From positions 34,222-98,221 of the forward strand of contig LGRX02035290.1 in assembly GCA_001247695.2 (NCBI GenBank): a stretch of 64,000 nt of DNA. The letters run 5' to 3'. The notes under the pieces are model-generated. The model made no database searches and was not told the origin of the DNA. It was given only the letters and a program-made list of their open reading frames with translations. Shown here one piece after another: positions 1 through 9,021 of this stretch. The translations under genes and the position numbers were made by a program. The DNA is from Cymbomonas tetramitiformis. Its lineage: Eukaryota; Chlorophyta; Pyramimonadophyceae; Pyramimonadales; Pyramimonadaceae. Within the stretch, counting starts at the first letter, position 1. Each line of letters starts with the position of its first letter.

Positions 1-1289
1 GAACGACCTCGGGTGTGGCCGCTTCAAGGGGCGGGGGAGCCGATGCCGAGAACTCCGAGAGCATGGACAAGGCAGGTGCCGGCGTGTCCGCGGGTTGCTC
101 CGCCGATCCCGACGGCGGAGCAAGTACCACCCCCCGGCGGTCTTGGGTGCGGGCACCTCCGTGCTCGTGGGGGCGGGAGCATCCGCGGGTTGCTCCGTCG
201 CTCCCGACGGCGCGTTCACTACCGTACTCGCGGTGTCGGGTGCGGGCACCTCCGTGCGGGGCGGGAGCATCCGCGGGTTCTTGCTCCGCCGCTCCCGACG
301 GCTCCTCTACACCCCCCTGAACCAGGGAAGATATCTTACCCCGATTGGCCGGCCCCGGGCCGAACTGATGAGTCACCAAAATGAGGCCCGGGCCGAAGAG
401 GGGCCGAAAGAGAAATTGCCTTGGGGCCGAACCAATTTGGCGCAAACTTCTAAAATTTTGAAGAATTTTTGCGATTTTTGCATTTTCACATACTTGAGAT
501 TAAAATTTTCGCGCCTGCGGCGGGCATTTTGTAGTGTGGGCCGGGCGGGCCGAAGGCGGGCCGAACGCAAACTTGACTTGGGGCCGTGCCAGCTCAACGG
601 GAAGATATCGTTCCCTGCCCTGAACGACCTCGGGTGTGGCCGCTTCAACAAGGGGCGGGGGAGCCCATGCCGACGGCACCGCAAGCAACGGCAAACTCTG
701 CTGCAACGCGCTTTCCAGCAGCATGGCACCTTTTTTTGCCAGAGCGTCTTCCTCCGCTTGCGAGGTTGGGTATGGTAGGCCGTGCGTTTCGCCATGCACT
801 CCGGCCTACCACAGCAGCTCACCTCTTCTATGCCCTTATAGCGGACCCCGCATACGCGAAACCCCTGCTCTCACAGCCAATATCTCACCCGCCAGCAACC
901 CTAAAACCCTAAAATCTTGGCTATGCAACTTTCTAGTGCCTTCAACTAACTTGGTGCACCTTCCCAAACTCGGCGATGACCTTTTATCAACACATTCACG
1001 TGACGCGCATGCATGCCAAGTGCAAGACACGATTTCCTGCGGTTTGCAGTGACCAAAATGGCCCCGCACGATTACTCCTAAACCCTAAATGTCAAAATTT
1101 TACATTTTTGAGTTTTTTCAAACCTTCTCCAAACTTCTCCAAAAATATCAAGCCGTATAATAACATTTACCGAAATTATGCACTTAAGTATGTAACCCCC
1201 GTCCACCCACGCGTGCCACATGCCTCCGAAAGATCTTCAACCCATCCTTATCCTAGAGGCCGTAAGCAGCTCGCTAACAGCCTTAGGGT
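1..1289. other. Gene-poor GC-rich spacer with a dispersed 50-bp direct repeat and telomere-like words
   Basis: No convincing gene. The start of the window (1-50) recurs at about 621-674 with small differences: both begin 'gaacgacctcgggtgtggcc' and continue into a gggcgggggagcc tract. Within 95-300 the phrase 'gtgcgggcacctccgtg' recurs in diverging copies next to 'catccgcgggtt'. Interstitial CCCTAAA-type words occur near 897-915 and 1077-1090, like the Arabidopsis-type telomere repeat, but there is no long array. The overlapping short reading frames in several phases look like GC-rich shadows. Confidence 0.5.
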
Positions 1290-1776
1290 TTGATGTACGG
1301 TATTTTTTTCTTTGTTCTGAAAGTGGTGAAGAAAGGAATAGAGTCTCAGGATGTCGAGGAACGGAAGGAGTTGTACAAGAAGTATGGGATCAATTGCAAG
1401 GGCAAGTATCTGACCGGCATTGAGTACTCCATTTATTGTCAACGTCTTGGTTTCATCAAGGATGTCATCGAATCTGCGAAAGACATGTTTGCCTCACTGC
1501 CGAGTGGGAATGAATATCCAGATTGGTACCAAAAAGGAAATAAAGGGTATCGAGCACGTCGATGATACGATGGGGGACAGTATACTCCAACTAACTTCTG
1601 ATAATCCTTGGGCAGCCTATGATTTTGATGAAAAATCGTACCGTGTATCGCAGCATATGGTGTGCGTGCACAGAAATCACCGAGCACTAGTGCCTATTCT
1701 GCCGAAATTAGGGGTAAATGATATTGGGCACGAAGTGGGAACTGATTCCGCGCGATCGAGAGGTCATCAGACCTGA
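1290..1776 (+). pseudogene. Possible broken gene fragment of unknown function
   Basis: One frame (1290-1565) encodes a charged, protein-like stretch with words such as GIESQDVEERKELYKKYGIN and CQRLGFIKDVIESAKDMF. It runs into nonsense near 1550. From about 1535 a neighbouring frame continues with sensible composition (DDTMGDSILQLTSDNPWAAY, then DFDEKSYRVSQHMV) to a stop at 1776. Either a splice or a one-base shift joins the two. I do not recognise a family. Charged-residue richness and lack of low complexity are the only arguments that this was once coding. It could be a relic of a mobile element. Confidence 0.3.
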
Positions 1777-1834
1777 GACAGGTCGTCATCGTCTCTTCGC
1801 CGGAAATTTCCGGTGAAATCACATCAACACATTG

Positions 1835-1950
1835 CATGCCGCCGAGCGGAGGGCAGGTTGCATGCTGGCGTGGGGAAGGCAAATTGCATGCTGGGGAAGG
1901 CAGGTTGCATGGTGCCGCATGGTGCCGAGAGCAGGATGCATGCTGGGGAA
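1835..1950. repeat. Short degenerate tandem repeat (gcaggttgcatgctgggga)
   Basis: Four to five degenerate copies of a roughly 20-30 base unit containing 'ggcaggttgcatgctgggga' follow each other. It is too short and irregular to be coding, and no function is suggested. Confidence 0.6.
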
Positions 1951-2327
1951 TAGTTTTCAGAAGCATATGAAAAACATTCTATTGCTTCTAAAAACTATTC
2001 CTACTTATTATATATCATAAACCCTTTGCCTTGCCCTTTACCGCTGCACGCGACCGGCAAGCATCTTTGAAACTTCCGAGTTTCAAAGATGCGTTTTGTA
2101 TTTTGGGTGCACCCTAAAATTACAAAACAGCCGAGCGCTTCACGTTTGTGCGGGATATGCACATTTATTCCATGGCATATATTTCATATGAAATATACAC
2201 ATAAGCACGAAGGCATCGGCCACGCATCTTTGAAACTAACGAGTTGTGTGCGATCGATGTTCGATGCACAACAGACCACGGATGATGACCGTGATTCGGT
2301 CCGACCTCAGTGCCTATTACCCGCAGC

Positions 2328-2942
2328 TTAAGGTGGCTTAAGCCACCTTAACTTAAAGGGCTCATGGGGGCTTCTTCGGCGGTGCTTTCAAAATTTGGAG
2401 ACCTATGTCGTCAAGATCTTGAGCTGCTCTTTCTGCAGTGTCTTATCAAAAGTTTGATCTGAGTTCATCTTGACCCTCAAAATCTCGGTTGAAGTGGGGT
2501 GGGTATTTCCCAATTTTTCTTAAGATGGCTTAAGCCACCTTAAGCTAATTAGCTCACCGGGGGCTTCCTCTAAGACGCTTTCAAAATTTGGAGGCCTGTG
2601 TTGTCAAGATCTCGAGCTGCTCTTTCTGCAGTGTCTTGCCAAAAGTTTGATCCGAGGTCATCTTGACCCTCAAAATCTCGGTTGAAGTAGCATGGGTATG
2701 CAAAAACCGGGAAAATCGCTCAAATTTTACTAAATGTTGCACCCTCTTGGATACTTCCCAAAATTGCTCACCGGGAACTTGGGCTCGCCTAATAGTGCAC
2801 ACAGTGTCGAAAAGAAGACAATGTCGCCGTCATTTTGAGCTAAAAAAATCTAGCTTCCGGTACCGACAACTCCCGTAATGATTGAAAACGTTAAGGTGGC
2901 TTAAGCCACCCTAAATCGCTGTTAGGGTGGCTTAAGCCACCC
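2328..2942. repeat. 192-bp tandem duplication with four copies of the palindrome GGTGGCTTAAGCCACC
   Basis: The segment from about 2361 to 2518 is repeated with roughly 85-90 percent identity at about 2553-2710 (192-base period, for example 'gctgctctttctgcagtgtc' in both). A self-complementary word centred on CTTAAG opens each copy (about 2331-2349 and 2523-2542) and occurs twice more at about 2890-2911 and 2924-2942, one base or so changed each time. The dispersed perfect palindrome could be a terminal inverted repeat remnant of a small transposon. Confidence 0.7.
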
Positions 2943-3244
2943 GAAGGGTAATAGCCATCAGAGTCAGAATAGAGAGAACAACATTTCATGTTGCCACTTT
3001 GAATTTCTTATTTTTCTTAAAGTAAATGACAAGGGACAAGGGACAACACTAGAAAAAAAACAAAAAAATATCGATGGATGCGCAAAGCGTTAAATTATTA
3101 GTTGGTACATTGGTATAAAAAACTAATGTTATAATGCCCAAAATGCCTTCGGGAAGTCTTAGTTTTGCCCAAAATACCCCCCGCGCAAGCGCATATCATC
3201 ATCGGGGACCAATTTTCAGACGTTTCAGACGTTTCAGACGTTTC

Positions 3245-3983
3245 TGTCAGATATATAGTGCCGACTATATATTGTGGAAAGAACTCAGAATGCTTTCACT
3301 TAAGATAACATAAGCAGTCCGTTAGATTGAGTGAAACTCGGCTTATTAACCCCTTAGCTGCCAGCTGATGGACATGTCCATCAAACACTCAAAACTGATT
3401 TTCTCGGCGACAAATAACTCAAATTCACTTTTGAAGACAGTTTTGAAAAGCTCTTATCGAGCCGCGTGCAGCCATGCACTTGGGAGCAACCATGTTGCGA
3501 CGATGCTCTAAATATTTCCCCAGACGCACTCTATTTTAGCTTGACCATAATGAGTCACATTTAGGGCACATGTGCCATAGTGTTACAAACCCCTAATAAT
3601 ATAAGTAGCCCTAACCGCATGTTGAGCACTTGGTAAGATTATACCTGGAGGTATAGGGTCAATATTAGGGCTTACATTGTTAACGATGTGCACATCCATC
3701 AACATTTTCAGTTGACAATCACGTCATCGGTATCAAGTGTCATGTATTTCTAACGTTTGCATGTGATTCGCCTTGAGAAGACCTTTCCGACACTATTTTC
3801 AAAAGTTGAGGCAGGACCCTTATGCCAAAGTTATTGCAAATAAACCAAAATTTTCAAAACCCCGAAATTCCTCCGGCAACTAAGGGGTTAAGCCGAAAAC
3901 CCTAAACCTGCGTGGCAGCCGTACTGTACGGGGTACTAGTACAGACAAAGGATTGTGACACACACGGGGTGTCACATCCAGCA
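3245..3983 (-). repeat. 3' LTR of the gag-only element, interrupted by a MITE
   Basis: Bases 3245-3345 match 7106-7200, and 3892-3983 match 7201-7296, including the shared 'tatatagtgccgactatata' and 'gattgtgacacacacggggt' blocks. The 545 bases between them are foreign. The right copy has an extra 8-9 base duplication in its GTGTCAC end. Confidence 0.85.
3346..3891. mobile_element. piggyBac-type MITE inserted in the LTR at TTAA
   Basis: The insertion is bounded by TTAA at 3346-3349 and 3888-3891. Its ends are inverted: CCCCTTAGCTGCC at the left and GGCAACTAAGGGG at the right. TTAA flanks with CCC...GGG termini are the hallmark of piggyBac transposons. The empty site can be read directly from the other LTR ('ggcttaagccg' near 7192-7202). 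The interior of about 538 bp has no long reading frame, so it is non-autonomous. An inner palindrome (GATGGACATGTCCATC, about 3367-3382) sits near the left end. Three extra bases (TTA) left of the first TTAA are unexplained. Confidence 0.8.
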
Positions 3984-4119
3984 CACCACCCTGTAGTATT
4001 ACGGAGGAAGAGTTAGGGTGGAGCAGGCAGATTGTTAGGGGAAACAAAACACACCATCTCAAGCGGTGGAAACAATTTTCTAGCGAGGGCCTGTGCTCTT
4101 GGCCAGGGCGGTCCCAATT

Positions 4120-5984
4120 CTAGCTGGCACTACACACTGAAGGCTGCCGTGCCTGTGGAACAGATCTAGTTATGCTACTAGCAAGGCTTCTCAAAGCAAC
4201 TCTAGCCACCTCGAAAGTGGTCCACAGAGTAGAGTTCACATAAATTGTAGTAGTTGTAGTACTCAAATTGAAAGTCCAGACTGTAGATGCCGAAACAGTC
4301 AGAGTCCAGGAAACCGGAGTCCAGATTGAAGATGTTGTAGGAGTCAGCCGGTCCAGTGTCCAGAAGGTCGGGGTCAATGAAGTAGTCCACTGTGCAATTC
4401 TGATAACCAGAGCAGTGCCCGTACACCACCGACCGTGGAGCAATTTTCACATCACAACGTGTAGTGGCGAAGACGGTGTCGATCAAGGCGATGCACACAC
4501 ACAGAAACGGAGCAGGAAGTGCTGCTGCCGCGAGAAAGGTGCCGATTGACGGTGTCCGTACACCACCAACCTGTGGAGGGGGTGGTGGGACGGCATCATG
4601 CAAGTCCTCGTCGTCGGTCTCCGTGTCAGCCACGCAAGCTGAATCATGCGTGGAAGAAATGTACGGAGGCAGAGGGGTAAAGGAATTAGCCGACACCTCT
4701 GGTTCGGGCTCAAAGAAGCCCAACTGCACAGACATGTTGTCCATGAAAGATTTCTCGAAGGCTGGGGGGCTCGTTGTCAATGAACTGCTTCGGGTAAAGT
4801 ACCACGTCCTCTTCGGTCTCGATCGCCACTTGCGGCTCACGTTCCACGACGGCCTCGTCGATCACGGAGGGCGTGGCCGAGCCGAAGTGCACCATCGGAA
4901 AGTGCTGGGAGTCGGACCCAGCACCACCAGCCACCTGCTTGAGCTCACGGAGAGCGGTGCGCGCCTCATGCACGCGGGTAGCAAGGAGGGAGGGTTGGGA
5001 TGGCGTTAATCCCGCGTACTATGCACGGAGCCCCACGTTAATGTGCTCGGAGAACGTGAAGGGCTCCTCGTCCTGCCGAACCAAGGGATGATCATGTTCG
5101 GCACAGAGTCGAGCAAAGGCCGTGTCGTCCTCAGTGTCGAACGCGGTCTGGAAGGCGGACACGAGGCCGCCGGCATCGTCGGCTTGCTCAATCACGCATG
5201 CGTCGCACTCGATGTCGGCGGTGGGACAATTCGCGGAGTCATGCCAAAATCCCGGAGGGCAACGGACACACTCCGGAACGAAGGCTTTGGAGACGACGTG
5301 GAACGACACGGAGTAGTGCATACCGAAGTGCCTGTCGTCGTGGCGTCCACGTTGCTGATTCCAATTCCCGCCCTTGGCGAGGGGCGAGGCGGCAAAGCGG
5401 TACAGTAGTGCCGTTGTCGGCCATGAAACTTCCCATCTCCTCGACGATTCTGACGGTCACGCCAGGATGAAGGGGGGAAGTGCACACCTGGCTTGCCCGT
5501 GGGCTTGCCCGAATACGGAGCCGGCCATCTCGTCGCCGGCTCGTCGTTCGCATTCTCGTCGAAGAGTGAGGCAAGGACCTTGTTGGCGGCGTCGATGTGA
5601 AATTGAAAGTCCTTGATGCGGGCCTTGACGTCGACGTCGGACGGTTGACCGGAGTACAGAACGTTGGACTTGTCGCAGGAGGGTACGGACTGCTTGAGGC
5701 GGCCGGCGTTGGCTTGCTCCCAGACTTCAAGAACGAACGTGCGCGAAGATGTCCTGGAGCTCGACATCGACTTTGGCCAACTCAACGTCCAAACGAAGTG
5801 GTGTAATGACCTTGTCGTAGAAGTCAGTGTCGAGGGAGGCCAACAACCGCTTCTTGGCCATCATGTCGTCCAGAGGCCCAAAAGCCCCGTTGCTAATTGC
5901 AGTCAGACAGGCGTCAAAATCTTGAATCAGTGGGTCGGGGTCCTTCTTGTAGTCGAAGAAAATGCCCTGAGTATGCCACGTCAC
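4120..5984 (-). pseudogene. Gag-like polyprotein remnant: UBN2-like core, zinc knuckle, hydrophobic segment, tyrosine-rich tail
   Basis: Read on the minus strand through at least three frames. A gag core at 5984-5727 contains DYKKDPDPLIQDFDACLTAI and KKRLLASLDTDFYDKVITPL, typical of copia-type gag (UBN2 family). At about 5290-5230 comes CVRCPPGFWHDSANC, a Cys-x2-Cys-x5-His-x4-Cys zinc-knuckle variant. Around 4970-4710 is a region with MVHFGSATPS. The frame 4840-4202 carries an apparent membrane segment (TFLAAAALPAPFLCVCIALI) and then an Asp/Tyr/Asn-rich tail ending near 4202. The frame changes imply decay or frameshifting. The same domain order recurs in the element at 52.3-55.8 kb. Confidence 0.6.
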
Positions 5985-6284
5985 CAGTGGTTAGCTTTGC
6001 CATAATAAACTCCGCCCAAGTGAGTTCAACCGTAAACGAAACTCTGATTTCACATCCAAAGGCGCGCCAACAGAACTCCAACGGATGAAGTTTATGATGG
6101 CAAGTCTGTCGTATGAGGTAGTAGAATACTAACCGACCAGACCATCTAGTACGACCAGACCATCTAGTACTAGATGGTCTGGTCGGTTAGTATTCTACTA
6201 CCTCATACGACAGACTCGGGTTCGATTCCCCGTTTGGTGCTATGGCTCTGAGTATGCCACGTCACCAGTGGTTAGCTTTGCCAT
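5967..6284. mobile_element. 244-bp insertion flanked by exact 37-bp direct repeats, with hairpin and tRNA-like 3' half
   Basis: The 37 bases at 5967-6003 recur exactly at 6248-6284. Between them (6004-6247) lies sequence foreign to gag. It includes an inverted repeat with 50-base arms (6103-6152 and 6167-6216) and a 14-base loop. The right arm runs into 'gactcgggttcgattccccg' (6213-6232), which contains an intact tRNA B-box/T-arm core, GGTTCGATTCC. A D-arm-like stretch (TGGTCTGGTCGGTTAG) and a CTCATAC anticodon-loop-like stretch lie upstream. The acceptor and anticodon stems do not pair well, so this is tRNA-derived rather than a working tRNA. A SINE-like or foldback insertion is possible. 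Confidence 0.6.
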
Positions 6285-6540
6285 CAGATGTCAACGATGC
6301 CAAAGTCGAAAAGAGGATGCCATTATAGATGTCGTTCACCTCTTTGGTCGTCGCATCTGCCATATCAAAAAGAGCGGCGTTGTTGGGGTCCTTCTGCTCG
6401 AACGCGTGTTGTAAAGACTTGACGATAGACGTCCGGAGAGTGTTGCGGTTGGTTTCATCCCCACGAAAAGAGATGTCCTTGGAACCCAAGGCGTCGCGCG
6501 AAATCCTCTTGATGATGTCGATGTCCCAAGATGAATTCAA
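6262..6540 (-). pseudogene. N-terminal part of the gag-like reading frame
   Basis: This frame reads as an amphipathic helical protein (RISRDALGSKDISFRGDETN, SIVKSLQHAFEQKDPNN, EVNDIYNGILFSTLASLTSD). It ends at a stop inside the 37-base sequence that is also present at 5967-6003, where the downstream gag core picks up in another frame. It probably is the N-terminal half of the retrotransposon Gag, cut from the rest by the hairpin insertion. Confidence 0.5.
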
Positions 6541-7105
6541 GACCGCAGCTTGGCGCGAGTCCGGTCCGGAGCCGTGAGGGCAACCCCGGGCGAATTTGGC
6601 GTCGGCCTGTAACGAGACCCGACGTCACGAGAAAAAATGGTGTCTCGACGGATACGATTGTGAGCCCCCATGAGGGGCGTGACGTGATAAGATACACTCA
6701 TGATGAAAATCCTGTAGGTGGCAGCGTCGGGGTAAAGGGGCGATGCCGAATAGCACGGAAAAGCGAATTGCCGAGAGCGTGGGATGCAGTTCCGGAACGG
6801 ATAAATTTCGGGAAGCCGTAACTGTGAAATTGCAAAGATCGTAACGCGTTGGCCAAGGAGTTCCACGACAAAAATTGATCAAGTTCTAGTCGAATGAAAT
6901 CCAACGCGGACAATACAAATAAACCCAGGTAGGCGCACGCTGCAACGAGTCCGAAAAGTAATCCGCCCGTGACTTGCTCTCAGCCGCAACTGCGAAAAAT
7001 CACGACATCAGACTGGGCCCCCGACGCCCCACCAAGCGGAGCGGCTTAGCCACACATGTGATCAAAAGGAGTGGAGGGTGCCTGGTGCACCTCTGCACCA
7101 TAACC

Positions 7106-7296
7106 TGTCAGATATATAGTGCCGACTATATATTGTGGAAAGAGCTTTCACTTAAGATAACATAAGAAGTCCGTTAGATTGAGTGAAACTCGGCTTAAGC
7201 CGAAAACCCTAAACCTGTGACAACCGTACTGTACGGAGTACTAGTACAAACAAAGGATTGTGACACACACGGGGTGTCAGCGTGTCACATCCAACA
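7106..7296 (-). repeat. 5' LTR of the gag-only element (intact copy)
   Basis: This 191-bp repeat runs from TGTCAG (7106) to the CCAACA end (7296). It matches the split repeat at 3245-3983 and is followed at once by the GTTTC target duplication. Confidence 0.85.
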
Positions 7297-7314
7297 GTTT
7301 CAAATAAGATCAGA

Positions 7315-7393
7315 CATTTCAGATCTGAATTCAGATCTGAATTCATCTGATTGCCAACCTTGGTTTGGGTTTGGGTTCGAACCCAAACCCAAA
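7315..7393. repeat. Self-complementary words: GATCTGAATTC repeats and a 30-bp perfect TTTGGG palindrome
   Basis: Bases 7364-7393 form a perfect 30-bp palindrome centred on TTCGAA, made of two TTTGGG units facing two CCCAAA units. Just upstream, 'cagatctgaattcagatctg' is itself a tandem of palindromes. The TTTGGG words resemble a telomere-repeat variant. Nothing coding is seen. Confidence 0.75.
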
Positions 7394-8942
7394 GATGCCA
7401 AACAACCGAGGGCTTCCCGTGCGTCCTAGAGCACGAAACTTGGCACAAATACTGCCAGCGCATCCGCCAACGGGACTCTCCCGTCGTCGCGGGGTTGTTG
7501 TGCATTGCGCTCGGCAGGCACCTTCAGCGCCCCCGCACCGTGCGCCGGCACTTGCGCATCTGCCGGCAGGACTCCCCCGCCGTCGTGGGGCTGCTGTGCA
7601 CGGGGCTCGCCAGGCACCTCCAGCGCTCCCGCACCGTGCGCCGATCGTCGCGTCGCGTCGACGGTCCGGGTGACCATTCTCGATTCTGTAGACTAAGACT
7701 TCTATCTTCTTTGATCTTTCTTTTCGTCGTCGCGCCAGCGCCAGTGCGATTAAATCGTCGTATGACGTCGCGTCGCGTCGCGTCGTATGACCTTTAAACT
7801 TTTAAAAAAAACTTCCAATGTAGAGACCAATACTCTACTTGACTCCCGTCCGTTCATCTTTTTACGAGGCCCTCTCCAGAGATAGACTGCTTATCGATTG
7901 AAACGCTAAGCGCTAGTGCAGGTGCGTGGTGCAGGTGCACGACGCCATAAGAAGTACTCCAATTGGAATATACGGGTAATTACCTACACGCATTGCAAAA
8001 CAGCGACTTCGGTTTAACGGTCTTCGGTAAACGTGGACGGCTCAAGCTATCGTCCTCCTGCTTGTCGTAGCACCAAAACGACCGCTTAGGATACTCGTCC
8101 ATGTTTCGTTCGTTTATGATACATACTTCACAATAATTCTTATCAGATAAGCTGTGGACTGAGTTGAACCTTTGCCGTTCACCTTTATTGTCGTTACTCC
8201 CTGTGCTGGCCTTGCTGTACTGTGCGAGTTCCATATCCAACCTCTGCGTTTGTTTTCCGCGCCTTGTATATAGGTGGGGGACGCAGTCCCTTGCCTGCAT
8301 ACGGGCTTGCAATTTTTGTGCTACCGCAGTCTTGTCTCCTCGTTATGCGTTGCCCGTGCACACAGAGCATCTCTGAGGAACAGAAACGCACAGGTTGTGA
8401 CCCGTTCCCCATGCAGAGCAAATATTCGCCTTCACTGTAGGTTCTAGTGAAGATCAAGTCCTAGTGAATAGAAGCTGGCCGGAGAAGCTCCAGGCAGACG
8501 GCCTATCAAAGGCGGGCTATCCGCAGGCCGACTTGTCGACATCTCTATGGCCAAGTCGCTTTGTTCCGCAGACGGATTGCTTGTTCCCAGTGTTCAGGAC
8601 ACATGGTTCACGTTTTTCGTGTTCCAATAATCTCCTCGCGCTAGCGTGGGGTGTTTCCCCGCGATATTCTTGGCTTGGTTGCCAGTAAAACATGCCTCGG
8701 GAGCATCGATGTGCTTGCCCGCATTTCGTTTTCGAAATACTGTTAGTGAAGGGGGCGCACTTGGGGGCGACGGCTTCGGGACAGGTGCCTTGCGCAACGA
8801 TATCAGCGTTTTCTTCATAAGTTCTCAACCAAGTTTTTTCATCTTCTCCTGTTGATTTGCGTTCGGTGGCAGTTGAGGCCATCACGTTCACCCGTCAGTT
8901 TGCGGGCCGGGCATCTCCGCTGCAGCGTGCTGGCACGCGGCC
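7394..8942. other. Spacer upstream of the NLR-like gene, with a 93-bp tandem duplication
   Basis: Bases about 7482-7547 are repeated at about 7575-7640 ('cagcgcccccgcaccgtgcg' versus 'cagcgctcccgcaccgtgcg'). A minus-strand frame (8312-7980) has spaced Cys pairs (CEVC near its middle, WCYD, and CNAC at its end) that could be a zinc-binding fragment, but it lacks a recognisable family. Presumably the promoter and 5' UTR of the next gene lie close to 8942. No TATA-like box stands out. Confidence 0.4.
7980..8312 (-). CDS. Small hypothetical reading frame with spaced Cys-x2-Cys pairs
   Basis: The 110-residue frame is basic and hydrophilic and holds four paired cysteines: NYCEVC around residue 63, FWCYD around residue 80, and LFCNACR at the C-terminal end. 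This is a spacing that could bind one zinc ion. I do not recognise a family, and the first residues (MQARMQAR) look unlike a natural start. It may be an exon or a transposon relic. Confidence is low because no neighbouring exon could be joined to it. Confidence 0.2.
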   Translation of the reverse strand: MQARMQARDCVPHLYTRRGKQTQRLDMELAQYSKASTGSNDNKGERQRFNSVHSLSDKNYCEVCIINERNMDEYPKRSFWCYDKQEDDSLSRPRLPKTVKPKSLFCNACR

Positions 8943-9021
8943 ATGGGTTGCGGAGCGTCCACAAACAAGCCCCCAGCCGCGGGGGGCGCCGATTCATCTG
9001 CAGCGCCAGCGGATCACACAG
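8943..9021 (+). CDS. First exon: MGCGAS dual-lipidation motif
   Basis: ATG at 8943 lies in GGCCATGGG. It encodes MGCGASTNKPPAAGGADSS and more, then ends at an AG|GTGGGG donor (9021/9022) in phase 1. The next exon (9297, after TATGCAG) completes the codon to Asp and continues ELKLLEAPSDPKETI. Gly2 with Cys3 and Ser6 matches the N-myristoylation plus palmitoylation consensus for membrane-anchored signalling proteins. This is an inference from sequence only. The exon is too short to show up as a long reading frame. Confidence 0.6.

Larger units (their letters stand above)
3240..7301 (-). mobile_element. Complete LTR retrotransposon (gag-only type) with 5-bp target duplication
   Basis: Two similar terminal repeats lie in the same orientation at 3245-3983 and 7106-7296. 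Each has TG...CA ends: on the element's own (minus) strand they begin TGTTGG or TGCTGG and end CTGACA. The flanking bases GTTTC (3240-3244 and 7297-7301) are identical, a classic 5-bp target-site duplication. The right LTR is 191 bp. The left one is of similar length once a 545-bp insertion is removed. Between the LTRs only gag-like minus-strand reading frames are visible. I see no reverse transcriptase, integrase or RNase H, so it resembles non-autonomous gag-only LTR elements (TR-GAG) described in plants. A G-rich tract next to 3984 on the minus strand may be the polypurine tract. Confidence 0.85.

Noticed and set aside
6167..6241. Functional tRNA gene
   Set aside because: The B box is good, but the anticodon and acceptor stems do not pair and the 5' half lies in a perfect inverted repeat, so it is only tRNA-like.
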